From positions 36,040,909 through 36,104,908 of the forward strand of contig NC_091147.1 of the NCBI RefSeq assembly GCF_041381155.1: a DNA stretch of 64,000 nt. Reading direction: 5' to 3'. Below, in pieces: positions 55,601 through 64,000 of the stretch. Origin of the DNA: Argopecten irradians. Lineage: Eukaryota; Mollusca; Bivalvia; Pectinida; Pectinidae. The notes beneath the pieces are model-generated. The model made no database searches. It had not been told where the DNA came from and saw only the letters and a program-made list of their open reading frames with translations. The position numbers and the translations under genes were made by a program. Position 1 is the stretch's first letter. Every line of letters starts with the position of its first letter.

Positions 55601-57647
55601 TTTTGACAAAATATAGAGTTGTACAAAAATATCATTGACTATAACAGAAGAGAACCAGAGACTCTCTATATTAAGTTATCTTTGTTTCTTTCATGAAATT
55701 TACAAATGAAATATATTCTAACTTGGATAGCTTTTTGACACAGCAAGAAATTCTGAATATGCATGACCCCATATCACGATGCATGTTTGCCATTGAGTCG
55801 GTAGGCGACTGTTTCGTGTTCTTCAACACATGCCAGCAATTCATATGACATACACAAGCATGTATATGCAATTTTACAGAGACATGCAATGTCCTTCTTT
55901 AATTAAATTGTCATTACACAATATGCATTGTGCATCTCACAATTAAGAAAGAAATTAAAGTTAATGTGTATATTATATAAGTATGATTGCTCAGTGAGAA
56001 CAAGTAAGATATTATTTCTTATTAAATTAAAGACCACGAATTTGCTGAATTATTAATGCAGCTTTTCATACAGATATCATTTAAAATATTAAGTTAAAAA
56101 ATAAACTACTCATGCATGTATAATAAATGCATTGTCTTGCTAGATACAAATTAGCATAAATGATAGAGTAAATGCAATTATATTATTAAATATTATTAAT
56201 ATTATCTGATGACACGAAAAAACAGGGATATCACCATTGATATAATATTTTCTAACGTTTTTAATAAACACAAATTCTATATTAATATCATTATTTCCTT
56301 GTTTATGATTTTACGTTAACATATACGCTTGTAACGAAACAATGTTTATATCATTTGTACACTTCTTTATCACCACTTCAAATTCTAAACTCAACTTTAT
56401 GATTTTTGTGACAGGCATCGACATTGATGGATAGTTATATTTTTCACAACATTAAAATATACAGTTTGCTTTGTTTTTACCATGCAAAATAGGCTGAAAA
56501 ACTTATCCCACTTTTCTTAATGGTTTTATATTACCAGATGTACAGTTAACATTAAAGAATACATCTTTAGCAATACTTGACGTTAATTTCTGTTGCAGGT
56601 GTTTCCTACTTGTAGCTTGAAACAAAAGCGTCGACTTAGATTAAAATTCATGCAACTGAAGTCAGTGACTTTACTCTGTGTTTAACATCAATTTATTTTG
56701 AGAAATAGGAGTCTGTATTTTTACAATACCATGGGACTTAATTCAGGAGTCAATTGTCCTGGCAGTATCCCCGTGCTTTACGTATTGTTTGAATGATGCT
56801 TCCGGTGTCTTCAAATGCCATGTCTTGATGTCTTATATGGTGTTTGTTTTATAGAAGACCAAACTAAAATCGACTGGTTAATAAAACTGACCACTAACCC
56901 GTCACCACTTGAAAATGGTAGCCAGGCGAATATTGTGTCAGACGTTTTATCTCCGGCCTTCGACCTTTATGTATTAGTTACTGAGTGGTTAATATGTCAG
57001 ACCACTGCACTCAAATTGTTGCATGGGCAGCCAACTAGTGGATTATTTTCAACCACTATCGATCCTTATCGTTGTTGATGTAACTGATTAAGGTTTCTGA
57101 CATTCTACTATAACTCTATTCTAACTCTGATTGATTGACTAGAAAATTAAACAAAATGTGTCTGAAAATAGATGGCAAATACATGGACATCTGCTTATTT
57201 TAAATACTTTTGCTTGGGCTAGGAATACCTCAGATTTTCACCTGTTTTTTTTTCCTTTTTGAAATACCTTACAACGTGGGCATTACACAGGAAATTACAG
57301 CTTTTTTAAAATTTGTTTGTCCACCGCCTCATACGTTTGTTTAGCAACACATGATGATACAGATCCCTCATACTTACCGTCCGGTGGATTTCTTTAGGAT
57401 TATCGATGTAGCATTTATTGTCATATCTACTGACATGAGGAACATGGCGTGGTAGAACCGGCGACTCCTTGGGAATGTCCGGGAGGGGTCTGCTCATGAG
57501 GCTTTCCTTGGAGATCCTCCGGACATCCTGAACCCATTCATCACACCTGGATTCCTGGATCGAGCTTAGACAAGTGTCGGGCACAAAAGGTGGGTCTGGG
57601 TACTGCCGGGGATCATCAAACATGGATACCCAATGTGGTGTCCCCAT
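31408..57647 (-). CDS. Type II membrane protein: SEA, Thr/Ser stalk, four Ig and three CBM14 chitin-binding domains (VCBP-like)
   Basis: Sixteen exons: 57378-57647, 52001-52391, 51348-51380, 50808-50920, 49627-49694, 46661-46890, 46079-46195, 45423-45680, 45162-45230, 44437-44775, 43710-44036, 37944-38096, 37083-37421, 32566-32913, 32094-32264, 31408-31604. They total 3423 bases, or 1140 residues, with every junction phase agreeing. There is no signal peptide. A basic KKRKR precedes one hydrophobic helix (about 192-217), which predicts a type II topology with the N-terminus in the cytoplasm. Outside are an SEA domain (about 232-345), a Thr/Ser-rich stalk (about 370-516), Ig1 (517-629), Ig2 (630-738), CBM14 (739-789), Ig3 (790-902), Ig4 (903-1018) and two CBM14 (1019-1140). 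The start is the first ATG after an in-frame TAA 15 bases upstream. Chordate VCBPs combine V-type Ig with this chitin-binding fold and bind microbes in the gut, so a recognition or cuticle/shell-chitin role is plausible but inferred. Most introns are phase 1, which permits module shuffling. Confidence 0.88.
32094..32264 (-). CDS. VCBP-like gene exon 15 (CBM14 chitin-binding domain 2)
   Basis: A 171-base exon in symmetric phase 1 with six cysteines: [28 protein letters not shown]. The peritrophin-A layout is complete. A Pro/Lys linker follows. Confidence 0.9.
32566..32913 (-). CDS. VCBP-like gene exon 14 (Ig domain 4)
   Basis: A 348-base exon in symmetric phase 1. [16 protein letters not shown] and MELRCVV carry the framework Cys/Trp/Cys, and GNC is the extra Cys. 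It aligns with Ig2 over its full length, including the VIPG end. Confidence 0.87.
32914..37082 (-). other. 4.2-kb intron between Ig4 and Ig3 exons
   Basis: This is the GC-AG intron. It has no coding content. 35690-36300 shows a decayed repeat with ATTTCTAGATA and CAAGCATCATT themes. Confidence 0.55.
34423..34534. repeat. Foldback in VCBP-like intron
   Basis: ATAATATACAGTTATGGACC at about 34425 pairs with GGTCGATAACTGTATAATAT at about 34514. The arms are about 32 bases. Confidence 0.55.
37083..37421 (-). CDS. VCBP-like gene exon 13 (Ig domain 3, V-like) with GC donor
   Basis: A 339-base exon, the same length as the Ig1 exon. The framework Cys pair (LTCRVQ, DAGTYVC) has the same 74-residue gap as Ig1 and the same extra Cys (LHCDDAG). 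The donor reads AAAAG|gcaagt, a GC-AG intron. Only this cut keeps phase 1 with exon 14. Confidence 0.87.
37944..38096 (-). CDS. VCBP-like gene exon 12 (CBM14 chitin-binding domain 1)
   Basis: A 153-base exon in symmetric phase 1 with six cysteines in peritrophin-A order: [29 protein letters not shown]. The conserved DYYIRC aromatic run and CFN are present. Confidence 0.9.
39110..39377 (+). repeat. 31-bp minisatellite, about 8 copies
   Basis: The unit contains GAATGGGTGTGGCTGTCACC and ATGGAAATAAC, with two alternating variants (TCACCATGG and TCACAATGG). It lies in the intron between Ig2 and the first CBM14 exon. Confidence 0.9.
39980..40431 (+). repeat. 29-bp minisatellite, about 15 copies
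   Basis: The unit is built on GTTCCCTAAGGCGTTTTGCT followed by ATCCATTTA. Edge copies are more diverged than central ones. Confidence 0.92.
41231..41563. mobile_element. TTAA-flanked MITE, copy C
   Basis: TTAA then AGGCCGAC, CTTTCCGAAACGGCTTTT, CTGTCGTCCTAATGACC and CAGACGGCAAAAC parallel copy A. The right end TTTCGGAAAAGTAGTTGGCA is decayed. Confidence 0.72.
42210..43470 (+). repeat. 38-bp minisatellite, about 33 copies
   Basis: The unit reads CATTTGTTCTGCTGTTGTTA then GTTATACAACCATGGAC. An early block uses GGGTCATTTG and TTTTACAA, a later block GGACCATTTG and TATACAA, so there are two homogenised sub-arrays. Confidence 0.95.
43471..43500 (-). repeat. Single inverted unit capping the 38-bp array
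   Basis: CTAACAACAACAGAACATAT then GGCCCATGGT is the reverse complement of one array unit, placed directly at its end so the terminal unit can form a hairpin. Confidence 0.8.
43710..44036 (-). CDS. VCBP-like gene exon 11 (Ig domain 2)
   Basis: A 327-base exon in symmetric phase 1. [15 protein letters not shown] gives the first framework Cys and Trp, and TELQCKV the second Cys. An additional Cys occurs in SGECKN. The VGYP signature recurs in Ig4. Confidence 0.85.
44437..44775 (-). CDS. VCBP-like gene exon 10 (Ig domain 1, V-like)
   Basis: A 339-base exon in symmetric phase 1. The framework Cys in VVVRCIHHN and the Cys in DEGAYEC are separated by 74 residues, a V-set-like spacing. An additional Cys lies in KIDCTDEG. 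Acceptor ttccattcag at 44776 is used because the nearby alternative (ctatcag) would create a stop. Confidence 0.88.
45162..45230 (-). CDS. VCBP-like gene exon 9 (stalk end)
   Basis: A 69-base exon in symmetric phase 1 encodes [20 protein letters not shown]. The GTAAGT donor is chosen over the overlapping GTGTAAGT site because it preserves phase 1. Confidence 0.65.
45423..45680 (-). CDS. VCBP-like gene exon 8 (Thr/Ser-rich mucin-like stalk)
   Basis: The 258-base exon in symmetric phase 1 encodes residues 409-493. It is dominated by Thr, Ser and Pro (for example [20 protein letters not shown]). This composition is typical of O-glycosylated spacers. Confidence 0.8.
46079..46195 (-). CDS. VCBP-like gene exon 7 (Thr-rich stalk)
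   Basis: A 117-base exon in symmetric phase 1 encodes residues 370-407. It contains [16 protein letters not shown] and [10 protein letters not shown], a likely O-glycosylated stalk. The acceptor is ttcttttgtag and the donor CCA|gtgagt. Confidence 0.75.
46661..46890 (-). CDS. VCBP-like gene exon 6 (SEA domain end with GSIRV loop)
   Basis: Residues 293-368 contain [12 protein letters not shown]. This corresponds to the SEA autoproteolysis loop GSVVV, and the Gly294-Ser295 pair is intact. A linker ([13 protein letters not shown]) follows. Confidence 0.82.
46891..49626 (-). other. 2.7-kb intron within the SEA domain
   Basis: No coding content. An ATTG tetranucleotide run lies at about 48487-48508. 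The remainder is AT-rich. Confidence 0.5.
49627..49694 (-). CDS. VCBP-like gene exon 5 (SEA domain, middle)
   Basis: [20 protein letters not shown] leads straight into the SEA cleavage loop in the next exon. The codon for Arg292 is split AG|A across the intron. Confidence 0.8.
50138..50273. repeat. Foldback with 60-base arms
   Basis: GGGTCTGTGAAGTGGACAGG at 50140 pairs with CCTGTCCACTTCATAGACCC at 50251-50270. The inner arms share AAAGATTTTG. It lies in the intron between SEA exons. Confidence 0.7.
50808..50920 (-). CDS. VCBP-like gene exon 4 (SEA domain, first part)
   Basis: Residues 232-269 read [20 protein letters not shown] and onward, the first strand and helix typical of SEA domains. 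The acceptor is tgtttccag and the donor GAG|gtaggt. Confidence 0.8.
51348..51380 (-). CDS. VCBP-like gene exon 3 (33-base acidic microexon)
   Basis: The exon encodes [11 protein letters not shown] just outside the membrane. It has a strong acceptor (tattttctag), a strong donor (ACA|gtaagta) and symmetric phase 1. It could therefore be skipped without a frameshift. Confidence 0.7.
52001..52391 (-). CDS. VCBP-like gene exon 2 (basic tail and transmembrane helix)
   Basis: Residues 91-220 contain basic clusters ([14 protein letters not shown]), a YVGM motif (142-145) that fits the PI3K SH2 ligand YxxM, and the membrane helix [20 protein letters not shown]. The acceptor is ttgattgcag and the donor TTAG|gtaagt in phase 1. 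Confidence 0.85.
52392..52640 (-). repeat. Four decayed tandem copies of the exon 2 splice acceptor
   Basis: On the minus strand, CAG/AAG followed by AATTCTGTAGA-like sequence recurs with cut positions at about 52458, 52517, 52575 and 52623, upstream of the true acceptor (exon start 52391). Spacings are 67, 59, 58 and 48 bases. Confidence 0.7.
53604..54150. repeat. Duplicated block of about 155 bases, second copy split by a SINE
   Basis: GTTAATGCTATT... and GGAGCACCAAAAATGATACT occur twice: 53604-53755, then 53756-53890 plus 54103-54150 on either side of the SINE. Confidence 0.75.
53891..54102 (+). mobile_element. tRNA-derived SINE
   Basis: The head GGCCGCGGTGGCCGAGTGGT (A box) and GGGTCGCGAGTTCGAATCCC (B box) derive from a Ser/Leu-type tRNA. 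A body follows with TTTTTCTCCGGGTACTCCGG. Flanks AAAAAGGTGG (53881) and AAAAAGTGG (54103) look like the target duplication. Similar SINEs are common in molluscs. It is not a functional tRNA gene, because the acceptor ends do not pair. Confidence 0.85.
54151..57377 (-). other. Remainder of the 5-kb first intron of the VCBP-like gene
   Basis: AT-rich, with no splice-supported coding exon. Short open frames have no recognisable content. Confidence 0.45.
57378..57647 (-). CDS. VCBP-like gene exon 1 (cytoplasmic tail)
   Basis: Ninety codons start at ATG 57645-57647 and end at the donor ACG|gtaagt in phase 0. The exon is Pro-rich with RPLPDIP (53-59), fitting the class I SH3 ligand RxxPxxP. It also has tyrosines in YDN (75-77) and YIDN (80-83). 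No folded domain is recognised. Confidence 0.75.
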
Positions 57648-60079
57648 AGTAAATGGTCGTTAAGAAGAGCTAGTTAAAGTTATGATATATCCAATATTAC
57701 GTGGTCATTGTGGAACGAAACAAGAGATATCACAGCATTAAACTCCAAAATTGGTATGCATATTCCCTTCTGGTATTATTATGAACATTTAACTAAACAA
57801 AACAAAGCTTCTTCCTAAACATTGCCACTGAAAGAATAAGCTGTATTTAATTATATGCATCCACTTATGACTCCAGGCAAATATTCTTCTTGCTCGTGAC
57901 AATTTTAACGGCGTTACACATTTCACTGTATCCGAAAAATCAATCAGTGATATTCGAGATGTAATCCTCTTGTGAACATGTTGTACTTGTAACACTATTT
58001 TCCAATATCTTCTGATGGTTAAAACACAAACCACAGTAGCTCGTGCAACAGGTAAATGATCACACCTGTGTCACTATATTTGTGTTTTTACCTTGACATG
58101 TAAAGATATTTCTATACCTGTGGTGGCTCATCCCTTACACAAAGCTACAACATGGTGTATAGGGCACAGGCAACGGTAAGATACATACTGGTAGTTCTGG
58201 TTGTAGATATACGGAAGTATACAGGGTAAAAACCATAAATGAATTACAGAACGCGATTAATGTGACATCATGAAATATTCTCGTGGTCGTGAGTTGTACA
58301 AAATTAATTTCACTCCGTTATGACCGTTATGAATTCAGAGAGGTTAGGGGCCCTCGACGGGATGCACGGTGTGATTAATTTACCTGTGATCCCAAACTGA
58401 TGAGTGAGGATCGTACATACTACGGCTATGTATATTTTACCTGTATGTTATTTCTGTTAGAAGATACAAATGAAGAAGGCGGTACAAACATAAAAAAGCT
58501 ACAACTTCACCTGATGCTTATCAATCACTGGCCTAATACCTGTAATAATAGAAGATGATTATTCTTGGAATGTAATAAAAAGGAATTGTGAGTATTTATT
58601 GTTTGTATGGCAACGTATCTCTTTTATCAAACTGACACGGGACATATTACTGAAAACCGTCCAGTTTCTGCGGTGTCTTATTTTGCGTTATTATGCCTTG
58701 CAACTTTTTATAACAATCCGATTTCGCAATTTCCTTTTTTTAAATTCTGAATTCTACTGTTTATATTTGCGTAGTGATAAATGTTTTAACTAATTCCAAT
58801 AACCAGCAAAATATGATAATTATACTCCTACACAAAAATGACCTTGTTTACATGTTACGATAATATCATTACTGAATATTTGTCTCACTGTCGAATTGTA
58901 GTGGAGTCAGACCGTCTGCTACGAGTGATTTAAACGTTCAGAGCCAATATATGATTGTAATTATAGGGTGATCGGGCGATCAAGGACTTGAAACGACCAG
59001 AGGTCACCAGTACAATAACGTGGGTTTTCTACGGGAACTCCGGCTTTCTTCCATTCTAATACTCCTCGCGAACTTACAACTGTACCATCGAAAGTTGTTT
59101 GTATTAGTTTGTTTCCCAATCTATATAATATATGTTGAGTTTATTTATTTGAGAGTTCCACTACACTATTGACACAATCCAAAATATATCATCCAAAACA
59201 AATGGCATATATTATGGGCAATAACAAATCAAGTTCCCAGGTTTTTTTTATGTAGCCTAATATTACAAATGTTCAGTTTACACTTTAACTGGATGAATAA
59301 ATATACTTCATAATATATTGTTTGCCACTTAGCGTTTGTACAACAGCATATATTATCGAAATACGTCACATGTCAATCAATTTTTTAAAATACTCCACAT
59401 GGGATGACTGAAATGTTTAAAGAGGCATTATTTATCAATCACGTCACATATCCCTTTTCCTAGAAACTTTATTTGCTGATTTAATTATTCCATCAGTAAC
59501 TTACTTTATACATCTAAAAATTTGAATAAATTTTCACGAACAGAAACAAACACATCTATAGCGGTTTAGGAAGATAGAACCACAAACATTAGATACACCG
59601 TAACTGCATCAATCATTATATCATTGTGTCACATGATCTGTCACGTAGCCCTAGATGGAAGCTTTGTATAAAATACAAAGAATATGACAATTGATGGGAT
59701 GCTACGCTACGTTCACAAACACAAGGCAGTATTGTACTACCGGATGTTAGTATGTGATGTTGGTTAGATTTTCACACTTTTTACAAGGTATTAAAAGCCC
59801 AGTAAGACAGATAGCTCGTTGATTTTGTTTTCTTTTAATATTATTTTTGAATATTTATTCATTTGATTGATTGAAAGTTGTTTTTATCTTTAATTTTGCT
59901 AGACATACATATGCTTATATCATGAGTTAAATTTTTACTCCTTTTTACATAATATCACTCATAAAACGCAGGTTATCGACTTGTTTCAACAATTAAGTCT
60001 AAAATGTTAATCAAACAAATTGCTTCATTCTTTGTCATTTAATGAGTAAAAAAATCAAAACACAATCACGTCCTGTTAA
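57648..60079. other. Intergenic upstream of the VCBP-like gene
   Basis: No gene recognised. A possible noncoding exon donor (ACAG|gtaaat, minus strand) lies near 58380. 59015-59065 is a fragment of the 53891 SINE body (GGTTTTCTACGGGAACTCCGG). Confidence 0.4.
59015..59065 (+). mobile_element. Fragment of the SINE body
   Basis: GTGGGTTTTCTACGGGAACT and CCGGCTTTCTTCCA parallel the middle of the SINE at 53891. The head is missing. Confidence 0.5.
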
Positions 60080-60342
60080 CCTGGCTTCGATTTCTCGAAA
60101 CAAAAGTACAGACTTAAGTTAAAACTTAAGTTTTTCTCACTATGTAACTAATGTGAATTACACTGACTTAAGTCAGTTTTTGACTTAAGTTTGTTTCGAG
60201 AAATTGCGTCTGGCCCCGATTTCTCGAAAAAAACTTAAGTCAAAAACTAACTTAAGTCATAAATTTTCATATAACTTACATAAGGAGAAAAACTTAAGTT
60301 TTGACTTAAGTCTGCACTTAAGTTTCGAGAAATGGGGGCCTG
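60080..60342. repeat. Foldback cluster rich in CTTAAG palindromes
   Basis: Two adjoining units are each bounded by TTTCTCGAAAC and GTTTCGAGAAAT and contain nine CTTAAG sites. Terminal GGCCTG/CTGGC-like ends suggest a MITE. Confidence 0.65.
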
Positions 60343-60892
60343 TTCTGGTTTCTGCAGCTCACATTGAAATATCGATATGAGCAAATATTTTTTTCACTTC
60401 ACTTACATAAAAAATATTTTATCATGATGCTTATCCATATCATGATGATTTTTTTTTCATGCTTATTATTCTTTTCTTTAATTGATTTGAACCTGCACCA
60501 TCCTTCAAAGATAATTTAAAGGAAGTTATATGGTTTGACACTCAAAAGATATCTCCTTATTTATATTTATATTTCTCTCATACCTACACGTGTAATACTG
60601 GCTGGTCTCGGGCAATACACCCATGTCGTCTGAGGCTGTATTGCACAGCTACTCATGCAATAAAGCATCGTGATGTCACAACGTCTACAAAATTATCATT
60701 TTCTCAGTGCAATTTGTTTTAGAAACTAGGCTGGGTTTACTTTAAAATATACAAACAACGGGATTTGGGTTAAAAAAATATCACGCATTTTTCATGTACG
60801 GAGAATTGACTTGCAGTCTCATTTTTTTCCATTCTTTTTTCAAAATGGTGGATTATTATAGAAGGGTCAAGATATGAGGGAAAATACTCTTT

Positions 60893-61015
60893 GATACGTG
60901 GATATGAAGGATAGGTATATTCTACCCTCGGAATCACAAAAACTCAGCAAGCCCCGGGTTTAATAACATTTTGTGACTCTCGGGTAAAATATCCCTATCT
61001 TTCTTATCCACATAC
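60893..61015. repeat. Foldback with about 50-base arms
   Basis: GATACGTGGATATGAAGGAT and CTACCCTCGG pair with CTCGGGTAAAATATCC and TTATCCACATAC. The loop contains GCCCCGGGTT. 61016-61530 shows no gene. Confidence 0.6.
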
Positions 61016-61556
61016 GGTCATAACAAATAAATTGATTTATCACATTGATTTGTATAAACAAGAAATGAGATGGGAACACATTTTATACAATTAGAAGGGT
61101 TATATAAGAGTGTTATCGTGACTTGCCTAACAGTAAATCGTTGGTATGCAAATCAGCAGGATTAGGAAATGCTCCTGACGTATCGATTGTCAAACTCTTA
61201 TGTACATAAATTATGATTTTATTGTTTTGTATCGAAAGGAAAATTGCCCCGCCTTTTCTTGTATGGTATTGATTAGTGGGAAAAGAAGATATTCATACAG
61301 GACATTATAGTAAATGTAAATCAAAATCGTTGAAACAAGGATCAAACAAATAAAAATATAAATGTGTAAAAATGCATAAGAAATGAGATGTGTGCTCCAG
61401 AAGGGATTAGCGATTCAACAATTACAAAGGCTGTAGAAATTATGATAAATCGCCGGCGAGGAAAATCTTGTTGTTGCAACTTCATTGATTGGGAAATACT
61501 AAATGTTATATTGTATAGATATCATGCATTTTTTTTTTTTTTTTTTTTATTTTTTT

Positions 61557-64000
61557 TTACATATAATTATCACGTGTTCATTAAATAACTATTACATATA
61601 ATTATTACGTGTTCATTAAATAACTATTACATATAATTATTACGTGTTCATTAAATAACTATTACATATAATTATTACGTGTTCATTAAATAACTATTAC
61701 ATATATAACTATTACATATAATTATCACGTGTTCATTAAATAACTATTACATATAATTATTACGTGTTCATTAAATAACTATTACATATAATTATTACGT
61801 GTTCATTAAATAACTATTACATATAATTATTACGTGTTCATTAAATAACTATTACATATAATTATTACGTGTTCATTAAATAACTATTACATATAATTAT
61901 TACGTGTTCATTAAATAACTATTACATATAATTATTACGTGTTCATTAAATAACTATTACATATAATTATTACGTGTTCATTAAAAAACTATTACATATA
62001 ATTATTACGTGTTCATTAAATACAACTATTACATATAATTATTACGTGTTCATTAAATAACTATTACATATAATTATTACGTGTTCATTAAATAACTATT
62101 ACATATAATTATTACGTGTTCATTAAATAACTATTACATATAATTATTACGTGTTCATTAAACAACTATTACATATAATTATTACGTGTTCATTAAACAA
62201 CTATTACATATAATTATTACGTGTTCATTAAACAACTATTACATATAATTATTACGTGTTCATTAAATAACTATTACATATAATTATTACGTGTTCATTA
62301 GATAACTATTACATATAATTATCACGTGTTCATTAAATAACTATTACATATAATTATTACGTGTTCATTAAACAACTATTACATATAATTATTACGTGTT
62401 CATTAAATAACTATTACATATAATTATTACGTGTTCATTAAATAACTATTACATATAATTATTACGTGTTCATTAGATAACTATTACATATAATTATTAC
62501 GTGTTCATTAAATAACTATTACATATATAACTATTACATATAATTATTACGTGTTCATTAAATAACTATTACATATAATTATTACGTGTTCATTAAATAA
62601 CTATTACATATATAACTATTACATATAATTATTACGTGTTCATTAAATAACTATTACATATAATTATTACGTGTTCATTAGATAACTATTACATATAATT
62701 ATTACGTGTTCATTAAATAACTATTACATATAATTATTACGTGTTCATTAGATAACTATTACATATAATTATTACGTGTTCATTAAATAACTATTACATA
62801 TAATTATTACGTGTTCATTAGATAACTATTACATATAATTATTACATATTCATTAAACAACTATTACATATAATTATTACGTGTTTATTAAATACTATTA
62901 CATATATAACTATTACATATAATTATCACGTGTTCATTAAATAACTATTACATATAATTATTACGTGTTCATTAAATAACTATTACATATAATTATCACG
63001 TGTTCGTTAAATAACTATTACATATAATTATCACGCGTTCATTAAATAACCATTACATATAATTATTACGTGTTCATTAGATAACTATTACATATAATTA
63101 TTACGTGTTCATTAAACAACTATTACATATAATTATTACGTGTTCATTAGATAACTATTACATATAATTATTACGTGTTCATTAGATAACTATTACATAT
63201 AATTATTACGTGTTCATTAAATAACTATTACATATAATTATTACGTGTTCATTAAATAACTATTACATATATAACTATTACATATAATTATTACGTGTTC
63301 ATTAGATAACTATTATATATAATTATTACGTGTTCATTAAACAACTATTACATATAATTATTACGTGTTCATTAAATAACTATTACATATATAACTATTA
63401 CATATAATTATCACGTGTTCATTAAATAACTATTACATATAATTATTACGTGTTCATTAAATAACTATTACATATAATTATTACGTGTTCATTAAATAAC
63501 TATTACATATAATTATTACGTGTTCATTAAATAACTATTACATATAATTATTACGTGTTCATTAATAACTATTACATATAATTATTACGTGTTCATTAAA
63601 TAACTATTACATATAATTATTACGTGTTCATTAAATAACTATTACATATAATTATTACGTGTTCATTAAATAACTATTACATATAATTATTACGTGTTCA
63701 TTAAATAACTATTACATATAATTATTACGTGTTCATTAAATAACTATTACATATAATTATTACGTGTTCATTAAATAACTATTACATTACATATAATTAT
63801 TACGTGTTCATTAAATAACTATTACATATAATTATTACATGTTCATAAATAACTATTACATATAATTATTACGTGTTCATTAAACAACTATTACATATAA
63901 TATTACGTGTTCATTAGATAACTATTACATATAATTATACAATTATTACATATTATGTTCATTAAACAACTATTAATATAATTATTACGTGTTCATTAAA
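61557..64000 (+). repeat. 35-bp satellite array, about 68 copies, continuing past the window
   Basis: The unit reads TAACTATTACATATAATTAT then TACGTGTTCATTAAA. Most copies differ only at TACGTG/CACGTG and AAATAAC/AGATAAC/AAACAAC. Several carry an additional ATATAACTATTAC segment. A T-rich tract (about 61530-61557) precedes it. Confidence 0.97.

Noticed and set aside
61557..64000. CRISPR-like array
   Set aside because: Repeats are contiguous with no unique spacers, and the genome is eukaryotic. The same holds for the arrays at 39110, 39980 and 42210.

Overview
The window is animal nuclear DNA, AT-rich and intron-rich, most likely from a bivalve mollusc. Evidence for this is three multi-exon genes with GT-AG introns, each with a metazoan-type domain layout, and dispersed repeats that I recognise from bivalve genomes: a block built on CACCTGG...CCGGTGAGCT followed by GTCCGTC runs at 27007-27400, and a tRNA-derived SINE at 53891-54102. 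Nothing bacterial or viral was seen. The lineage call is an inference from repeat flavour and domain content.

Layout. 1-4792 is intergenic, with small terminal-inverted-repeat elements, a probable SINE fragment and a doubtful transposase relic. 4793-12533 (minus) is an eight-exon gene for a divergent eEF1A-like translational GTPase with a 116-residue N-terminal extension and a roughly 105-residue acidic tail. One exon carries a single-base frameshift. 12534-16331 is the region between two divergent genes and holds a long foldback and two copies of a TTAA-flanked MITE family. 16332-22431 (plus) is a four-exon RNF168 orthologue, a RING E3 ligase of the DNA double-strand-break response; all recognisable ubiquitin-binding modules are kept and two PIP-box-like motifs are present. 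22432-31407 is intergenic and repeat-rich.

31408-57647 (minus) is the most interesting gene: 16 exons whose phases agree at every junction, encoding a predicted 1140-residue type II membrane protein. In order it has a cytoplasmic tail with SH3- and SH2-ligand-like motifs, one transmembrane helix, an SEA domain, a Thr/Ser-rich stalk, and then Ig(V-like)-Ig-CBM14-Ig(V-like)-Ig-CBM14-CBM14. Joining V-like Ig domains to a chitin-binding domain is the hallmark of chordate VCBPs. Here the combination is duplicated and tethered to the membrane in what looks like a mollusc. 57648-61540 is intergenic, and a 35-bp satellite array runs from about 61557 to the window edge.

The three genes have no obvious shared pathway. 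The eEF1A-like gene and RNF168 are divergently arranged but about 3.8 kb apart (start codon to start codon), so a shared promoter is not shown. All exon boundaries were read by eye from splice consensus, phase and homology; no transcript data were available.
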